NCBI GenBank assembly: GCA_029378245.1
Contig: JARKIF010000097.1
Coordinates: 1-64,000, forward strand
DNA length: 64,000 nucleotides
Source of the DNA: Roridomyces roridus
Taxonomy: Eukaryota; Basidiomycota; Agaricomycetes; Agaricales; Mycenaceae
Direction of reading: 5' to 3'
Position 1 is the first letter of the stretch, and every line of letters begins with the position of its first letter. Made by a program: the position numbers and the translations under genes. Positions 10,227 through 21,610 of this stretch are shown in pieces. The notes beneath the pieces were generated by a model, which was not told the origin of the DNA, did no database searches, and worked only from the letters and a program-made list of their open reading frames with translations.

Positions 10227-13200
10227 CACTGAATGAACTTCTTTCCTCTCCAATATTCCATCCAGCGCCGCGCATCGTTCGCGTTCAGGGATTCCAGCAA
10301 CCTCATCGAGTCACTCAACTCTTGTGCCTTGACCGTCGAAAATTCGGTGTTGGCTTGACCGGCCTCCGCAGCCGCGAGGAAATCAAGTATCTTGATGCCA
10401 GGCTTGAGGTGTGGTGAGTCAAGAGATTTTGTGTAACTGCGAGTTGACTCACAATATTTTCTAGATCTTCAGCAGTCGCAGTAGGCACCCGATCTCGGAT
10501 ATCCTGCACCCACTCAGCAAAAGGTTTGAGTGGAACCTTCACAGAATCCGCCATGCTGGACATGACGAGGTCCCAGGGAGCCGGCCGCGGGTGCACCAAG
10601 TTGATTGTAAAAGGCGGAGTTGTCGTGGTGAGGGCTGCGTCGACGATGGCGCCAGAGACAGCCTCCGCCGGGAGCCAGGCGACGACGCTAGACGGATCGG
10701 ACGGGAAAGCGCCGAGTGTGAGGCTGGATTTCACGATAGCTGGAACCCAGTCTGTGGTCGACCAGGCTCCGTTGGTCGCGGCACCGCTGACTTGGCCAAT
10801 TCGGAACGAGGTTGCCTCGAGTCCAGATGCGGCGAGTATCTACAAGGTTGTGTCAAAAATCGAGATTGAATCGCAGTAAAGAAGACCTACCCGTTCAGAT
10901 GCGTATTTACCCTCGCCGTACCCGTTGCCAATAGTAACACTCGCGTCGAGCTGCAGCTCCTCGGGGAACGGACCAAGAGATTGATCCCAGCCTTGTGCCG
11001 AGGCGATGGAAGATGTGAACAGAAAACGGACAGCGTTTGGAGAAGAGCGCGCCAAATCGATCAGGTTGCGCGTTCCTTTGATATGCGACTCGAAAGATGA
11101 CAGCTTCTTGTTGAAATCGAGCATCCAGGCATTGTGGATGATGACGGTGACCTTGTCGCGAAGCTGGCGAAGAATGAGTGACATTTCGGGGCATACAATT
11201 AGAACTTACCCCTGTCAGGACGTCGGCGGGTAGTGAAAGATCGGACTTTGCCGTGTCACCCTCGAGATATACGAGTTTGGCAGAGGAGAGAAGCTCCGTA
11301 TTCAGACCCCGATCGACAAAGGCATCGTGCTGCCGTTCGGAGATGGCTGTCCGTCCTCGCCTGTTGAAAGCATAGACGCGCTGAACCGAAGCAGATTCCA
11401 GCAACATTGCAAGAATATGCGATCCGAGCGCTCCCGTCGTTCCAGTCAAGAGAATAACCGCATCTGAAGATGGAGGCGTCGTCGCAGTGGGTGGAATGGG
11501 TACGTCAAATCCATGGCTGTATTTTGCAATCATGGCCTCCACGGCTGCTTTGTGATCGTCGAGGGAGTCGGAGTCGGAGACAGCTGCGTCCCCGCCTCGC
11601 ACCAGCTGCACTATCGCGGTTGTCAGGTCTGAGATAGACGGATGCGAGTAGGCAATGTTCTGCGAGATCTTGGCAGCCGCGTCCTTGTGCTCCGAGTTCC
11701 TCAGCGCGCCCACGATGCGGTGTCGCAGGAAAGTCGCGTTCAGACTGTCGAAGCCCTGGTCGAAGAGATCATCGCCGACGCGGACGGGGCGGTCGGCAAG
11801 TTGGCTGGCGTGCTTCATCAACCAGGGCTCTAGGTCGTTCTCCGTCCACGAGACTGGTGGCTCGACGTCGCTCCCGGCGTTGCTGCTGGCTTCGATCGTG
11901 TTGTATCTGGAATTAAGTCAGCCATGCATCAAAGAAGAAAGGTAGGAAAACTCACAGAGCGTCAATCTCAGCGTTATACAAAGCCCAAGTCGCCTTCTTG
12001 ATCACTGTGCCTTTGGGTGCACGCACCATAGGCTTGCTGGGTTGTGTGACCAAGATCATCTCCTTGTAAATCCGTGCAAAGGAAGGCGCGTTCTCGTTGG
12101 CCTCCTGGACTACTGGCCTGATTATTTGTTAGCATTGCATACACACTCCCTCGAAACCGCTCACCAGATCAGATTCCGGTATTCAGCCAGCTGCTTCTCG
12201 TCCGATGGATCCACTTTCTGGTGCGGGTGCGGTTCGATGAGCACACCGATCTGGTTGCGCTCGCGTCCAAACATTATGGCGCCGCGGATGTGTGGGGACG
12301 ACATCATCACATCTTCCATTGGTCCAGGGACGGTCTTCTCGCCGTTGGCCATGATGAGTACGTCGTCGAGACGCCCGACACTGGGAGGTGTAGCTGTACC
12401 ATTAATGCAATACGGGCAGCCAGTATTGCATCCCACATTGCAATAAAGGCGTACCTTGGCCGCCCAGCCAAGGATCGCCCTTATTGCATTATGGGACACT
12501 GCCCCTTCGGGTACGCCAGCGAAGCGACAGCAAGCGGGAAGCCGGGGCAGTTTGAACGCCGCCCACAGTGCCAGCTCGGCTGATGACAGACCCATTGGCT
12601 GTCAAAATGTCAGATCAGTTCAGATCATTATTTGATCATTCGCGACCTCCTGCTGTACTGGAGAGTACAGGGTCTTTTTATGTAGTGATATGTGTGTAGT
12701 CATTGGTACAGATGACTTGATTACTGCATGTTTGTGACCACCTCAGACAACCCATCATAGATTCACTGATGGGGCTCTGTTTCTCTGTTCCACACCCCGA
12801 GCAATTATAACAGTACTTGAGCATTCATATCAGTGGTCGGAATGCCTATCTAGCTTGTTTGACTACTGTGAATATGCATATCCGATGCCCAAAGTATGTA
12901 TTTGATGTAGCAACAGTACCCCTCGATCAAATCAATACTTGAGCTTCTCGCCGTTACGCCGCTGGTATATCACCATGAACGGACAACATGATTCACATTA
13001 TACGGTGAAAACTGCCGAGTGGAGACCAAGTGGAGACCAGAGGCCGGTCCAGAGCTGTATTGCTCACCACCTGCTCAGCGGTGAAATCTCCCTCTATTGC
13101 GACATTTACTTGGATGAGGGCACTTGTATGAGTGCCTTTGAGTGTATATGGCAGCCAGGCAAGACTTTGACTCAATTAGGCAGCCCCAATACTTCTACAG

Positions 13201-16200
13201 TTATCCAAATCTGCAGTTCAACTATAAATCAGTTCACAGCATACCACAGAGCTGAGATTGCTCTGAGGGACTCAGGGAGCTGTCAGGAGTATCTCCTAGA
13301 TGATATTTCAGTGTGGTAAAAATCCTGAGACTGTAGCATAAGCACAACGGCCACAGCGAGTGTTTGACTCCAGAGTGGCGCACTCCTCGGTTAGTTTTTT
13401 GGGGGAATACGTGGGTTTGATACCCGTTTCAGATGTCTTACGGGATCTCTGAGCCGGCAAAAATGTTCGATTGCATCGTATCTTCGTCAAAGATCAAATT
13501 TGCATTCATGGACCACCACAACACAACCCATAGCCATGAAATAACCGGAAGAACCAACCCAACTCTTCGTCACATTTGAGGAAAGATGTGTTGCCCCAGC
13601 CGTTCACAAATTTAATTCAGAATCGAGTGCATTGATACGAAGGAAGCTTATCGAAGCCATTTCGCCCACTCCAAGGGCTCTGTGGGTTGTGCGATCCTTC
13701 GAATTTTCAAAGATCGGGGCATGAGTCGGCAAGATCAACCCTCAAGCGCTGTCAAACAGCTCAAGTAACATAATTGACTCGGATTTGGGCCGGGATTGAC
13801 ATTGGCACATGCCATGACGGAACCAGGGTGCTGCAGCATGAGGCTGCAGCTTGGCTCATCCAATTCAACAAAAACAGTGACTTCTTAAGGTCTTAGCAAG
13901 AACAAGTTTCAACTTGGTTACAACTCATAGTTAGCCGGCTGCTCCTGATGTGCGAGGCCTGAATCTTGGACAGTCATCAAACGGCATTGAGTCGGAGTCT
14001 TGACAGCTGCCATTTCTGTTACAAGAACAAGAACACCGGGTGCATATGGTCTGAATTGGAAGGCATTTAGATACGTAAATACTTATATTGGGAGGTTACT
14101 GAGGAGGAGGTGTGAGTACTTGGAGAGGAAATGTGCTACACAGTTGCATACGGCCATTGAATGGGACAGGTTAGCGGCTACAAGATGCCCTGGTTGCGCT
14201 AACCGAATGCACAGGCGGAGCGGGAACGGGAACGGGATACATTGCCGTGATGCTTATAGACGAGAAAATGAGGATTCTCAGTAAAGCAGATCTACATCTC
14301 AGGGGGGCTCTTGGGCGGACTGAATACTGAGGGATGAGCCCGATGGAGAGGAAGAGGAGGCCGCTGGAGGCCGGGCTGGAGGAAGACGCACACCGTGGAA
14401 AACCGGAACTTCTGAAAGCCAGGGCGGATGAGGCTGTGCCCGATTTCAACAGGTGATGGCAAACCTCGGCCCTCCGCGGCACAATGAATACCAAAGGATC
14501 TAACAAACCTGCCAGGCGGCATGTCCGGCGTCGATGGCCGCTAGTACGTCACTAGCTGTCTCGCTTCTGGTGGCATACATAATGCATCGCATTCCCATAA
14601 TGCAATAAAGGCCTATCTTGGCTGGGCGGCCAAGGTACGCCTTTATTGCAATATGGGATGCGATAATGGTCGACCGTATTGCAATACGGGAGCAACCACT
14701 GGTGACACTGGTGTAAATATTGTAAGTTGATATAATGGCAGATGGAAAAGGACGTACATTTTGAACAAATCAGGTTTGGTCGGATGGCGCTCGAACAAAT
14801 CCTTGGTCGAGTAGCCCTTGGTATCGGGCAGATTCTCGACAGCAACTTGGTGGGTCTCTGGTGTCGTCTGAAGCAATGGTCTTAGAAAAAAGAAAGCCTC
14901 AGAAATAAGGAAACTGACCAAGAACTGGCACTCGAAAGTCCCATCGCCCTGTGGCATCCACCGAACATGCACCCGGTCACTGAATCGCAACCAGGCCCAT
15001 TCACCCGCGTCTACCTCCTCTTGGTGACGTTTGACGATGCTCGGGGCTCCAACTACCGAAAGAATCAGCGTCTGCCATCAAGGAATAGAAGATGCTAGAT
15101 GCTCACATTCGGTCGCCCCATACATGGGCACCAGATTCACACCCTCCTTGACAAGCTTATCTCCAACTCGTTCCGACAGCGGTCCACCCGAATACGTTAA
15201 CAAGTTCAACGTCTTCAGATACTGGACATGCTTCTCCTCCGCGGCCCATTCCAGAATCATTGCAGGTACCGCAACGATCCCGTTCGCCTTTGATCTTTGG
15301 GCGTTCTCGATGGCGTTTTCAGCTGTGGGAACGATAGGGATGCGGTACTCCATTGGTGTCGAGACGGAAGTGGGCGGATAAATGCATGCGGTGCCGCCAG
15401 CGAGGACGGGGAAGATGAATTGTTCGACCATGGCGAGGGCGTGGAAGGAGGGGAGGGCACCGACGGCTTGGCGGGGTGCAAGTTCGCGGGATTCAAAGAC
15501 GGCGTCTGTGAATTGGTTTACACGAATTCCGAGTTGAAGGGAATGGTGGAGCTTACCCATGGCAGCGTAGTGGAGGAGCGTACGATGTGTTTCCGGGATC
15601 GATTTCGGGAAACCAGTGCTGCCTGCGAGTATTATTTAGAAGGCAAAAACGAGAGGGTTGTTTTACTTACCGCTGGAGTGCAGATACATTGCAACTGTGT
15701 CCAAAGGCGTCTGTGTGGCGGGACTGGGGTACGGGATGAACTCGTCTGAGGGGGATTCATCTCCGAGATGCGGGTAAAGCTGCCCCAATAGCGGGATCTC
15801 TTCGACGGAGAGATCGTAGGGCACGCTCGAAACTGTGAGGTCCGCCGAGATGGCGTCCGTCAGTGGCCCAAGCGAGGCCTTGGTGATCAATAGATGATGC
15901 GACTTGGTGGTGTTCAGGAGATGCAGGACCGCGGCGGATGAGTTGCGGTTTGAGATGGGGAAGGGCTTGAGAATGGGATCAAGACAGGTATGCGGTGAAT
16001 CTCGGAATAAAACTTACCACGATACCAGCCTTGATGCAGCCAGCGACGAGCGTCTGATAGATCAAGGAATCCGTCAATGCGATGATTGCGAACACCTGTC
16101 CTTCCGGGCCCAGGCGCTGAGGCCGGAGGATGTGGGCCACGCGGTGGGCCGCTCTAGCGAATTCAAAGTGACTGATATCGGTGATGTTGCCCTGGGCGTC

Positions 16201-16302
16201 TGCGAACGAGAACGCAGTACCGCGGTTGTTGTGAGAAATGTGGAAATCGATTATCTCGTCGAGGCTGAGAGTGCAGTCGAGAGGAGGGAGTACGTTGGAC
16301 AT
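10227..16302 (-). CDS. NRPS-like adenylate-forming reductase, copy 1 (AFR1), with a transposon in intron 5
   Basis: Adenylation-thiolation-reductase enzyme: it should activate a carboxylic acid as AMP ester, load it on a phosphopantetheine arm and release it as aldehyde with NAD(P)H. The structure mirrors AFR2 exon by exon: first exon 16302-16018, last exon ending 10227. The A domain shows 'YLHSSG|STGFPKSIP' (A3) and 'MYGATE' (A5); the carrier domain 'DDLFDQGFDSLNATF'; the reductase 'ILLTGTTGALGSHIL' and a YxxxK pair in 'GNGYGEGKYASE'. All exons stay open. Between exon 5 (ending 14758) and exon 6 (starting 12380) sits a 2.3 kb transposon; the 8-bp duplication recreates the AG acceptor, so a 2377-nt intron could still be removed. 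If not spliced there, the protein stops soon after the carrier-upstream region. Function is therefore uncertain. Confidence 0.8.
12439..12488. repeat. Foldback hairpin in left transposon end
   Basis: TGCAATAAAGGCG at one side pairs with CGCCCTTATTGCA at the other, with CCTTGG/CCAAGG pairing inside. Matches the hairpin at 14601-14650. Confidence 0.7.
14601..14650. repeat. Foldback hairpin in right transposon end
   Basis: TGCAATAAAGGC (14601-14612) is the exact complement of GCCTTTATTGCA (14639-14650); CTTGGC and GCCAAG pair inside. A palindrome around ccgtattgcaatacgg lies just beyond, at about 14693-14709. Confidence 0.75.
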
Positions 16303-16381
16303 TCTGCTTGATTATTGGTTCTTGGGTTAGGCTGAGTTGGTTGAGTAGTTGTTGAGTGCCCTTGACTGTCGCTCGTGAGCT

Positions 16382-16389
16382 CTTTTATA
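16382..16389 (-). promoter_or_regulatory. TATA box of AFR1
   Basis: Minus strand reads tataaaagagctc, about 80 bp before the ATG at 16302. The same tataaa-gagctc block precedes AFR2 at 38838. Confidence 0.7.
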
Positions 16390-16512
16390 CCACAAGACGT
16401 CCGCCGAGGAACGGTACTGACGCTGCCTGAACTTGTCGGCTTCGGTCATTAGGGATGGGCGAACCGAGCAGCGGACTAAAGTTGACACTGCTTGCCGAAG
16501 GTCGGGGGTCGT

Positions 16513-16520
16513 TCCATTGG
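16513..16520 (-). promoter_or_regulatory. CCAAT-like box of AFR1
   Basis: Minus strand CCAATGGA, preceded by ACCGGCGTCTTG; both motifs occur in the same order upstream of AFR2 (38719-38726). Confidence 0.55.
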
Positions 16521-17237
16521 CCACAAGACGCCGGTTCTATATTTGCTGTGAGAAAAGGCTGATATATCTCGGGAACGTGACCTGGGCCGACAGACGCCCG
16601 TTGCGGCGATATGAGGCGGGCGACGGCATCGGTTCACTTGGGTACAAGGCTACGCCGAGCAGGTGGAAAGCTGAGGCCATGACGAAAATACCAGGAACCA
16701 ATCGCCCGAGCTCGAGAAATCCTGCACCCGACCCTATTTGGTCTTGATGTAAAGTTCCGTGCAGTGGCATTCCTTGGTTTTGACTGCACTTGGACTGGAC
16801 GGTAGACTCGGGAGAGTGGCGAGAGCTGAGACTCGGCGGCCACCATTGGAATCGGATACTACCCACGGCGCGGCGCGCCCAATGACATGCTTGCTTTGAA
16901 TCGAATGTTGAATAATATGGACCCGAAGGAACTGAGTTTGCTAGCATTCGAACGAAGCATGAGCGTCCCAATCGCGTCAAGGCTGGAACCAAGATGACAA
17001 CAAGATGAGGGATGAGGAGAACGTGGCCTTTGATCCGGTTATCATAGATCGACGGTCATGTGCCATCAATGATGTTGAGTCACGCACGCAACACGCGTCG
17101 AGCTTCGCCAACAAAAAAATGAGAATAATCGCGTCAAATATTTGGATGTAAAAGCAGAGGTCATGGTAGGGAGAGCCCATGCTCGACGTCAGGTTCGCCC
17201 CCAAATTGTGTCCTTCATCACAGCTTCAGCCTTCCAT

Positions 17238-17825
17238 TTAGAACGAAGCCCCAGAGCCCGTAATGGTGAATTCCTGGCTCAAGTTGCCTGAATCACCGAA
17301 CACTGTTCATTCCGTCAGTCCAGCCGCCATCTCGTCATAGAGTACTATGAACACAAAAACGCACAATCAATCTGATAGTCGCTGCCCTCGAAGACGAGCG
17401 GGACGGTGACTTCGATGTGCCCCAGAAGGATACTAAAGTTTTCCGCGAGGATGACTGTAGATTAGGATGTCATTTAGTGGCGCATTCAGGGATTCGTAAT
17501 ATAATAGAAAGATAAAATGAGAGGGACGCACGCGGAGTGGTGACTTTATCCTTGACGAGGACCAGCATGCTGACAGCGTCAGTGATTTCTTTCGGCGGGT
17601 TGGAGATGTCCCTGTGGGCACATATCAGTCAGTCCATTTCCATCGCAGGGAGAAAGAGATATAGTGGCCATACCAAGTGACGGTCTGCGTCTGTCCCGAA
17701 ACCCAGACGGTCCCGGTGGTGGGCGAGGTGACGGGGGGATCGAAGACGTCGCGACCCTCGAGGGGAGTAGCAGCAGCGCCGAGGGCAGTAACGAGCAAAG
17801 AAGCGAAGACGGCGGCGAACTTCAT
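17238..17825 (-). CDS. Kre9/Knh1-like small secreted protein
   Basis: Four exons, 17825-17674, 17611-17532, 17454-17365 and 17302-17238, give 128 residues. Signal peptide 'MKFAAVFASLLVTALGAAA', then the family core 'VFDPPVTSPTTGTVWVSGQT' with 'QTVTW', 'VLVKDKVTTP', 'LILAENFSILLGHIEVTVPL' and the ending 'EFTITGSG'. The domain matches the N-terminal Ig-like domain of yeast Kre9/Knh1, linked to cell-wall beta-1,6-glucan assembly; the mushroom proteins consist of little more than this domain and their role is unknown. It should be secreted. It is one of four copies within 12.6 kb, and intron positions match the plus-strand copy at 19996 exactly. Confidence 0.8.
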
Positions 17826-18959
17826 TGTAGAAAGGTCGACGGAGTTGAAGCTCGGGAGAGTCCAAGAGTGGATTGGAAAATGGTGGGTTGGAAGCTGCTT
17901 TTATAGCATTCTCGGGAAATTTATGCCGTGGTTAGTTTTCTGAGTAATGCCTTGGAGCATTTCCCCCAACTGTCTCGCCGGAGCGGGCTTTTGATAGCGA
18001 TTTGACAGGTCCAGCTGCCGGTGAGCCGGGAATTCGAAGGGGGCTTGCATTGCTGGGCATAGACGTTGATCTGATTTCTTTCTCTGCACCTGCACCCTTA
18101 TTTCTCCAGGTTGAACAAAGGCAAACTCCCAGTATGCGACTCCCTGAATCATGGATACGTAGGGCGGGCGGCAAGTGCGGCGTCCGAATTCGAACCCAGA
18201 GGCTTAGTCGACCGGCGAAGGCCGAGATCGGATGTCCACCTCGCTAATATCCTAATTCTAACGACGCGGCAAACTTGCAAACGGCGATTGGACTGTAAAT
18301 TTGTGGCAAGTGTTCCAGCCCACGGCGGCGGCATTCAGTCGCCGCATACTTGGAAATTTTAAGATTAATATTGTCATTTCCGGAGCTCCAAACATTGCAA
18401 ATAGATTCGACTCGGACAGCGCGTCGAAAAATCAGAAATGGAAGTAAGCTTATACATACGCCGTCAGGTTCAAACTTGATTCACGCTTGCTGCCGGTCAC
18501 CCGAGAGTGAGACCCATCAGTAATCACATCCGAGTCCCACGGTTCGACGGCGGAGATCAATGGTTGAGATTTACAGCCGGAGGATTCATTGGGGCACGGA
18601 TTGAGTAAATACAGTGATCTGAGATCGTTGGGCGAGAATGCCGCAGCTAGACCTTCTACATACTTGGGCACGTTGAAACCTGTCCACATTCGCTATTAAA
18701 AGCAAACGTGACGGCGTGATACTCACTTCGTGGTGCTGCAGGCCGTCACGGAGATGCCGGTTCGTTCGGAATCCACTGGATTATCCGTATGCGATCGAGT
18801 ACATGCTGCGGTTGGGTCGAACTGCGGATGCCGATCTTGGAAATGAAGATTCCTGGTTCGATTATGTATTTCATTACAGATGCTATAACGTGAACGCCGC
18901 ACTCATATTTGTTGAATCGCCCGTGGGCCGTTACTGTTGTGTTCCTAGGTATAAGCTGC
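17826..18959. other. Intergenic, no gene recognised
   Basis: Contains the promoter of the 17.8 kb gene. Short frames at 18450-18689 and 18716-18994 show no family resemblance. Confidence 0.4.
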
Positions 18960-19220
18960 TCAATTCTGCGCAAGGATGTGCAACGCAGGTATGAGCTGAT
19001 ATTTGCACCCTTCCGTTCCGAGGAAGACCTTAACTTCGATGTGTCGATTCCTAGCGCGTGACGTTAATCCAAGTTGAAAGAATTCGAAAAGCAACGCACG
19101 CGGAGGGGTATCTTTATCCTTGACGAGGAGCATCAGTCCGAGAACGAAAATTTTGTGAGTAGTGAGAGGCGTGACAGCACCAACTGGAAGCACCGAAGGT
19201 GGCGGCAAGGCAAGCTTCAT
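18960..19220 (-). pseudogene. Decayed Kre9/Knh1-like copy
   Basis: The minus strand still has an ATG at 19220 followed by 'MKLA' (compare MKFA of the intact copy), a shortened first exon, then 'LLVKDKDTPPRA', which at DNA level tracks 'gtcctcgtcaaggataaagt' of the 17.5 kb gene, then 'RHIEVKVFLGTEGCKYQLI' (compare 'GHIEVTVPLVFEGSDYQI'). The signature 'PPVTxPxxGTVW' core is missing and the last exon is not found. It is the fourth member of the local family. Confidence 0.6.
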
Positions 19221-19995
19221 GGTGTCATCTGGTCTAAACACCTTGCCAAGGGTTGAACTGGAATTCTGCACTTCGAAGCCCGAAGGTATAATGGAGAAAT
19301 TTGCGACTCGGCTCCTATTGGGGCCAGCCCTTGCAATCTGTGTTGAACCCACCATTTCCGAGGCTCGGAGACACACATACACAGTTTCGCGTAAGCAATG
19401 TCATTCGGTCCGATGCCGATGGATCACCTGACCCAGCCTCTCTGCACCTCCCGCCACCGCCGCCGCCCCGCCGCCCAACGGCCACCCACACTCGCCGACG
19501 TTTCAGCCCAGCCCCACTCTCAGCCATGCCTCAGACCCAAACGCACCCCGAAACTCTGCACACCCCACGCCCAGGGGTCCGAAGCAGTGCAACGGGCATT
19601 CCATGCCGCTATTCTCCCAGGCTCGCTTAAGGAAGTTCACCCTCCGTACTGCGAGCTTTCCATTGCTGGTTAGGCCCAGGCCATTATTGACCGTGTTCAG
19701 GCCCCGGTGCGGTTCTCTTATCGACTTTGGTGGCTGCCGGGGTGAGCCGAGGGCCATCTTGGCTCCACCCGGACCTCCACTGCCTCGCTGCCGTGCTTCT
19801 ATTCCTGTCAGCAGGCCCGGAACATGAAGTAATTAGCCCACCCACGGCGATCCCTGTCCATACCCCGAAGCGAACCAATTGTATAAAAGCCTCCGCTCGG
19901 CTCCAACCATTCTCCAGCACCTTTCCGCTCATCTGCATTCTTCGTTCTCCACATCTCATCTCGTTTCTTTCTCCTTACCACCCACGACCCTCGCA
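19221..19995. other. Intergenic and promoter of the plus-strand Kre9-like gene
   Basis: C-rich stretches at 19440-19510 give long open frames on both strands with no family resemblance. Confidence 0.4.
19882..19889 (+). promoter_or_regulatory. TATA box of the 19996 gene
   Basis: tataaaag about 110 bp before the ATG, followed by a pyrimidine-rich leader ending in 'ctcgca'. Confidence 0.6.
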
Positions 19996-20542
19996 ATGAA
20001 ATTCACCTGCGCCACCCTCTTCACCGCCCTCCTCGCCGCTGCGGCCAACGCGGCCGCTGTGCCTCTCACGACCCGCGACGTCTTCACCCCGCCTGTGACG
20101 TACCCTCATGCAGGCACCGTCTGGGTCTCCGGACAGACGCACAATGTTACTTGGTGCGTTCTTTTTGCCTCTTGTCCGATGTGTTCGATCTCACTCGTCT
20201 CAGGGACACCTCCAACGCCCCCGCCCAGATCACCAACAAAATCGGGATGATCTTCCTCCGCAAGACTGACTTGACGACTCCCTGTGCGTTTCCTTCCTTC
20301 AGGCAGACTGAGACTGAGACTGACGTCATTAGTGATCCTCGCCGACAACTTTGACATCCTCCTCGGCCGCATTGAGGTCAAGGTCCCGCTCGTCGTCGAG
20401 GGCAGCGACTATCAGCTCGTCTGTGAGTACCTCCACTCGCATATTTCTCGGACTTGAACTGAGGCGAATCGGAATAGTGTTCGGCGACTCGGGTAACTTT
20501 AGTCCCGAGTTCACCATCCAGGGTTCCGGCATTGCGTTCTGA
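19996..20542 (+). CDS. Kre9/Knh1-like small secreted protein
   Basis: Four exons, 19996-20153, 20204-20283, 20333-20422 and 20478-20542, give 130 residues. Signal peptide 'MKFTCATLFTALLAAAANAA', core 'VFTPPVTYPHAGTVWVSGQT', then 'HNVTWDTSNAPAQITNKIGM', 'LADNFDILLGRIEVKVPLVV', and the end 'GDSGNFSPEFTIQGSGIAF'. Each exon boundary is confirmed by frame and by the paralogue at 17.2-17.8 kb. Secreted, Ig-like fold of the Kre9/Knh1 N-terminal family; the molecular role in mushrooms is unknown. At protein level it is closer to the frameshifted copy at 8.0-8.5 kb ('PPVTYPHAGTVW', 'HNVTWDTS') than to the copy 2 kb away. Confidence 0.85.
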
Positions 20543-21610
20543 GCGTGTCCTTCCCTCCACCCAATACGATTCACGACCTGTTCGACAATTCAATTCACGC
20601 AACGCTATCGACGAACACTGCATCACGTTGGACTTTTTCATGGACTTGTACTCGGACCTTTTCACCTCTTACATCAATTTGTACCCACATTACTCATCAT
20701 CACACGCATCCCTCTACTGTACTCTTCGATACTTGGTCGATAGCCATCCATCTGTACATCCCTCCATGAGTGTACCAGTACAAATTCATTCGCGTCTTCG
20801 GTTGACATCAGGTATCGGCGATCAGTGCCACATCATTTGCTACTGTGAGGCTTCGGGTCCTGTAGGAGTGAAGCACCACAAAAGTCGGAATCTTGATGGA
20901 GGCGGGAACAAAGAGAATGGTTGGAAATCTCCTTGTTCAGTACTTATCTAGAAGGAACTTGTCTACTGTACAAAATACAACGACCTTTTATACTAGAACC
21001 GGAGGCACAGCTTGGTCCGTGCGAAAGGAGAAAGTAAATAAATGTTTGTTAGGAGCTGTGTCGAGGACGACTGCGTCGGCCGACGATCACCGAGCCCTTA
21101 CAGCTACTCTCCATCCCGACCACCATCTGCTTTTCCTCGGCTCTTCCGAATGAATCCCTTCGCTGCATGCTCGACTGAGCTGCGGAAGCGATCCAAAAAG
21201 ACTGCAGCTCCTCTGCCTTCTGCCTCGACTCGTGGACTCGGATGGTCCATACAATCAACTTCCTCTTGCGCGGCACCTTTTTTCTCGTACTAGTGCTGGC
21301 GGTACGGTACTCAGTGGCAGCTTGCAATTTGCTCTCGCCAGGCCCGTCTCAGCCTCTCGTTCCTCGGGGAGAACTTTCAAGCAGCAGGGGCGGTCCGAGT
21401 CCGCCCATTGGATTGCAATCTTCTGAACCGCTGTTCACAAACGTTCATGATCACTTGCGTAATCACGCCCTCCGAGTCCGATGTCACTTGGATACGGCTA
21501 ACAAGTAGGTATCTTGGAAGTAAATATCTCTCTCGTTGTGCAGTATGACATTGACCTGCAACTGACTATAAATACGCATACGTAGCTATGGAGGAATAGA
21601 AACAAGCTGT
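20543..21610. other. Intergenic between convergent genes
   Basis: 3' flanks of the Kre9-like gene and of the repeat-protein gene. No gene recognised; scattered frames lack family resemblance. Confidence 0.4.

Larger units (their letters stand above)
12385..14703. mobile_element. 2.3 kb non-autonomous DNA transposon inside AFR1, 8-bp TSD
   Basis: Flanked by GACACTGG at 12377-12384 and 14704-14711, a perfect 8-bp target duplication; AFR2 has the uninterrupted site at 40515-40522 (complement). The ~110 bp ends are inverted copies of each other, each with GTATTGCA/TGCAATAC motifs and a foldback hairpin. The middle (about 12600-14550) has no transposase and no convincing gene. An 8-bp duplication with complex subterminal repeats fits hAT or the KDZ-type elements described from mushrooms; which one is undecided. 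The very tips (GAGGTGTAGC and, complemented, ACCAGTGGTT) are poor mutual matches. Confidence 0.85.
16303..17237. other. Upstream region of AFR1 and intergenic
   Basis: The first ~330 bp upstream of AFR1 share ordered motifs with the AFR2 upstream region (see finding). Beyond that, no gene recognised. Confidence 0.5.

Noticed and set aside
12939..13319. 126-codon open frame inside the AFR1 transposon
   Set aside because: No ATG in good context, no family motif and no partner frames; a transposase would be far longer. Treated as chance.
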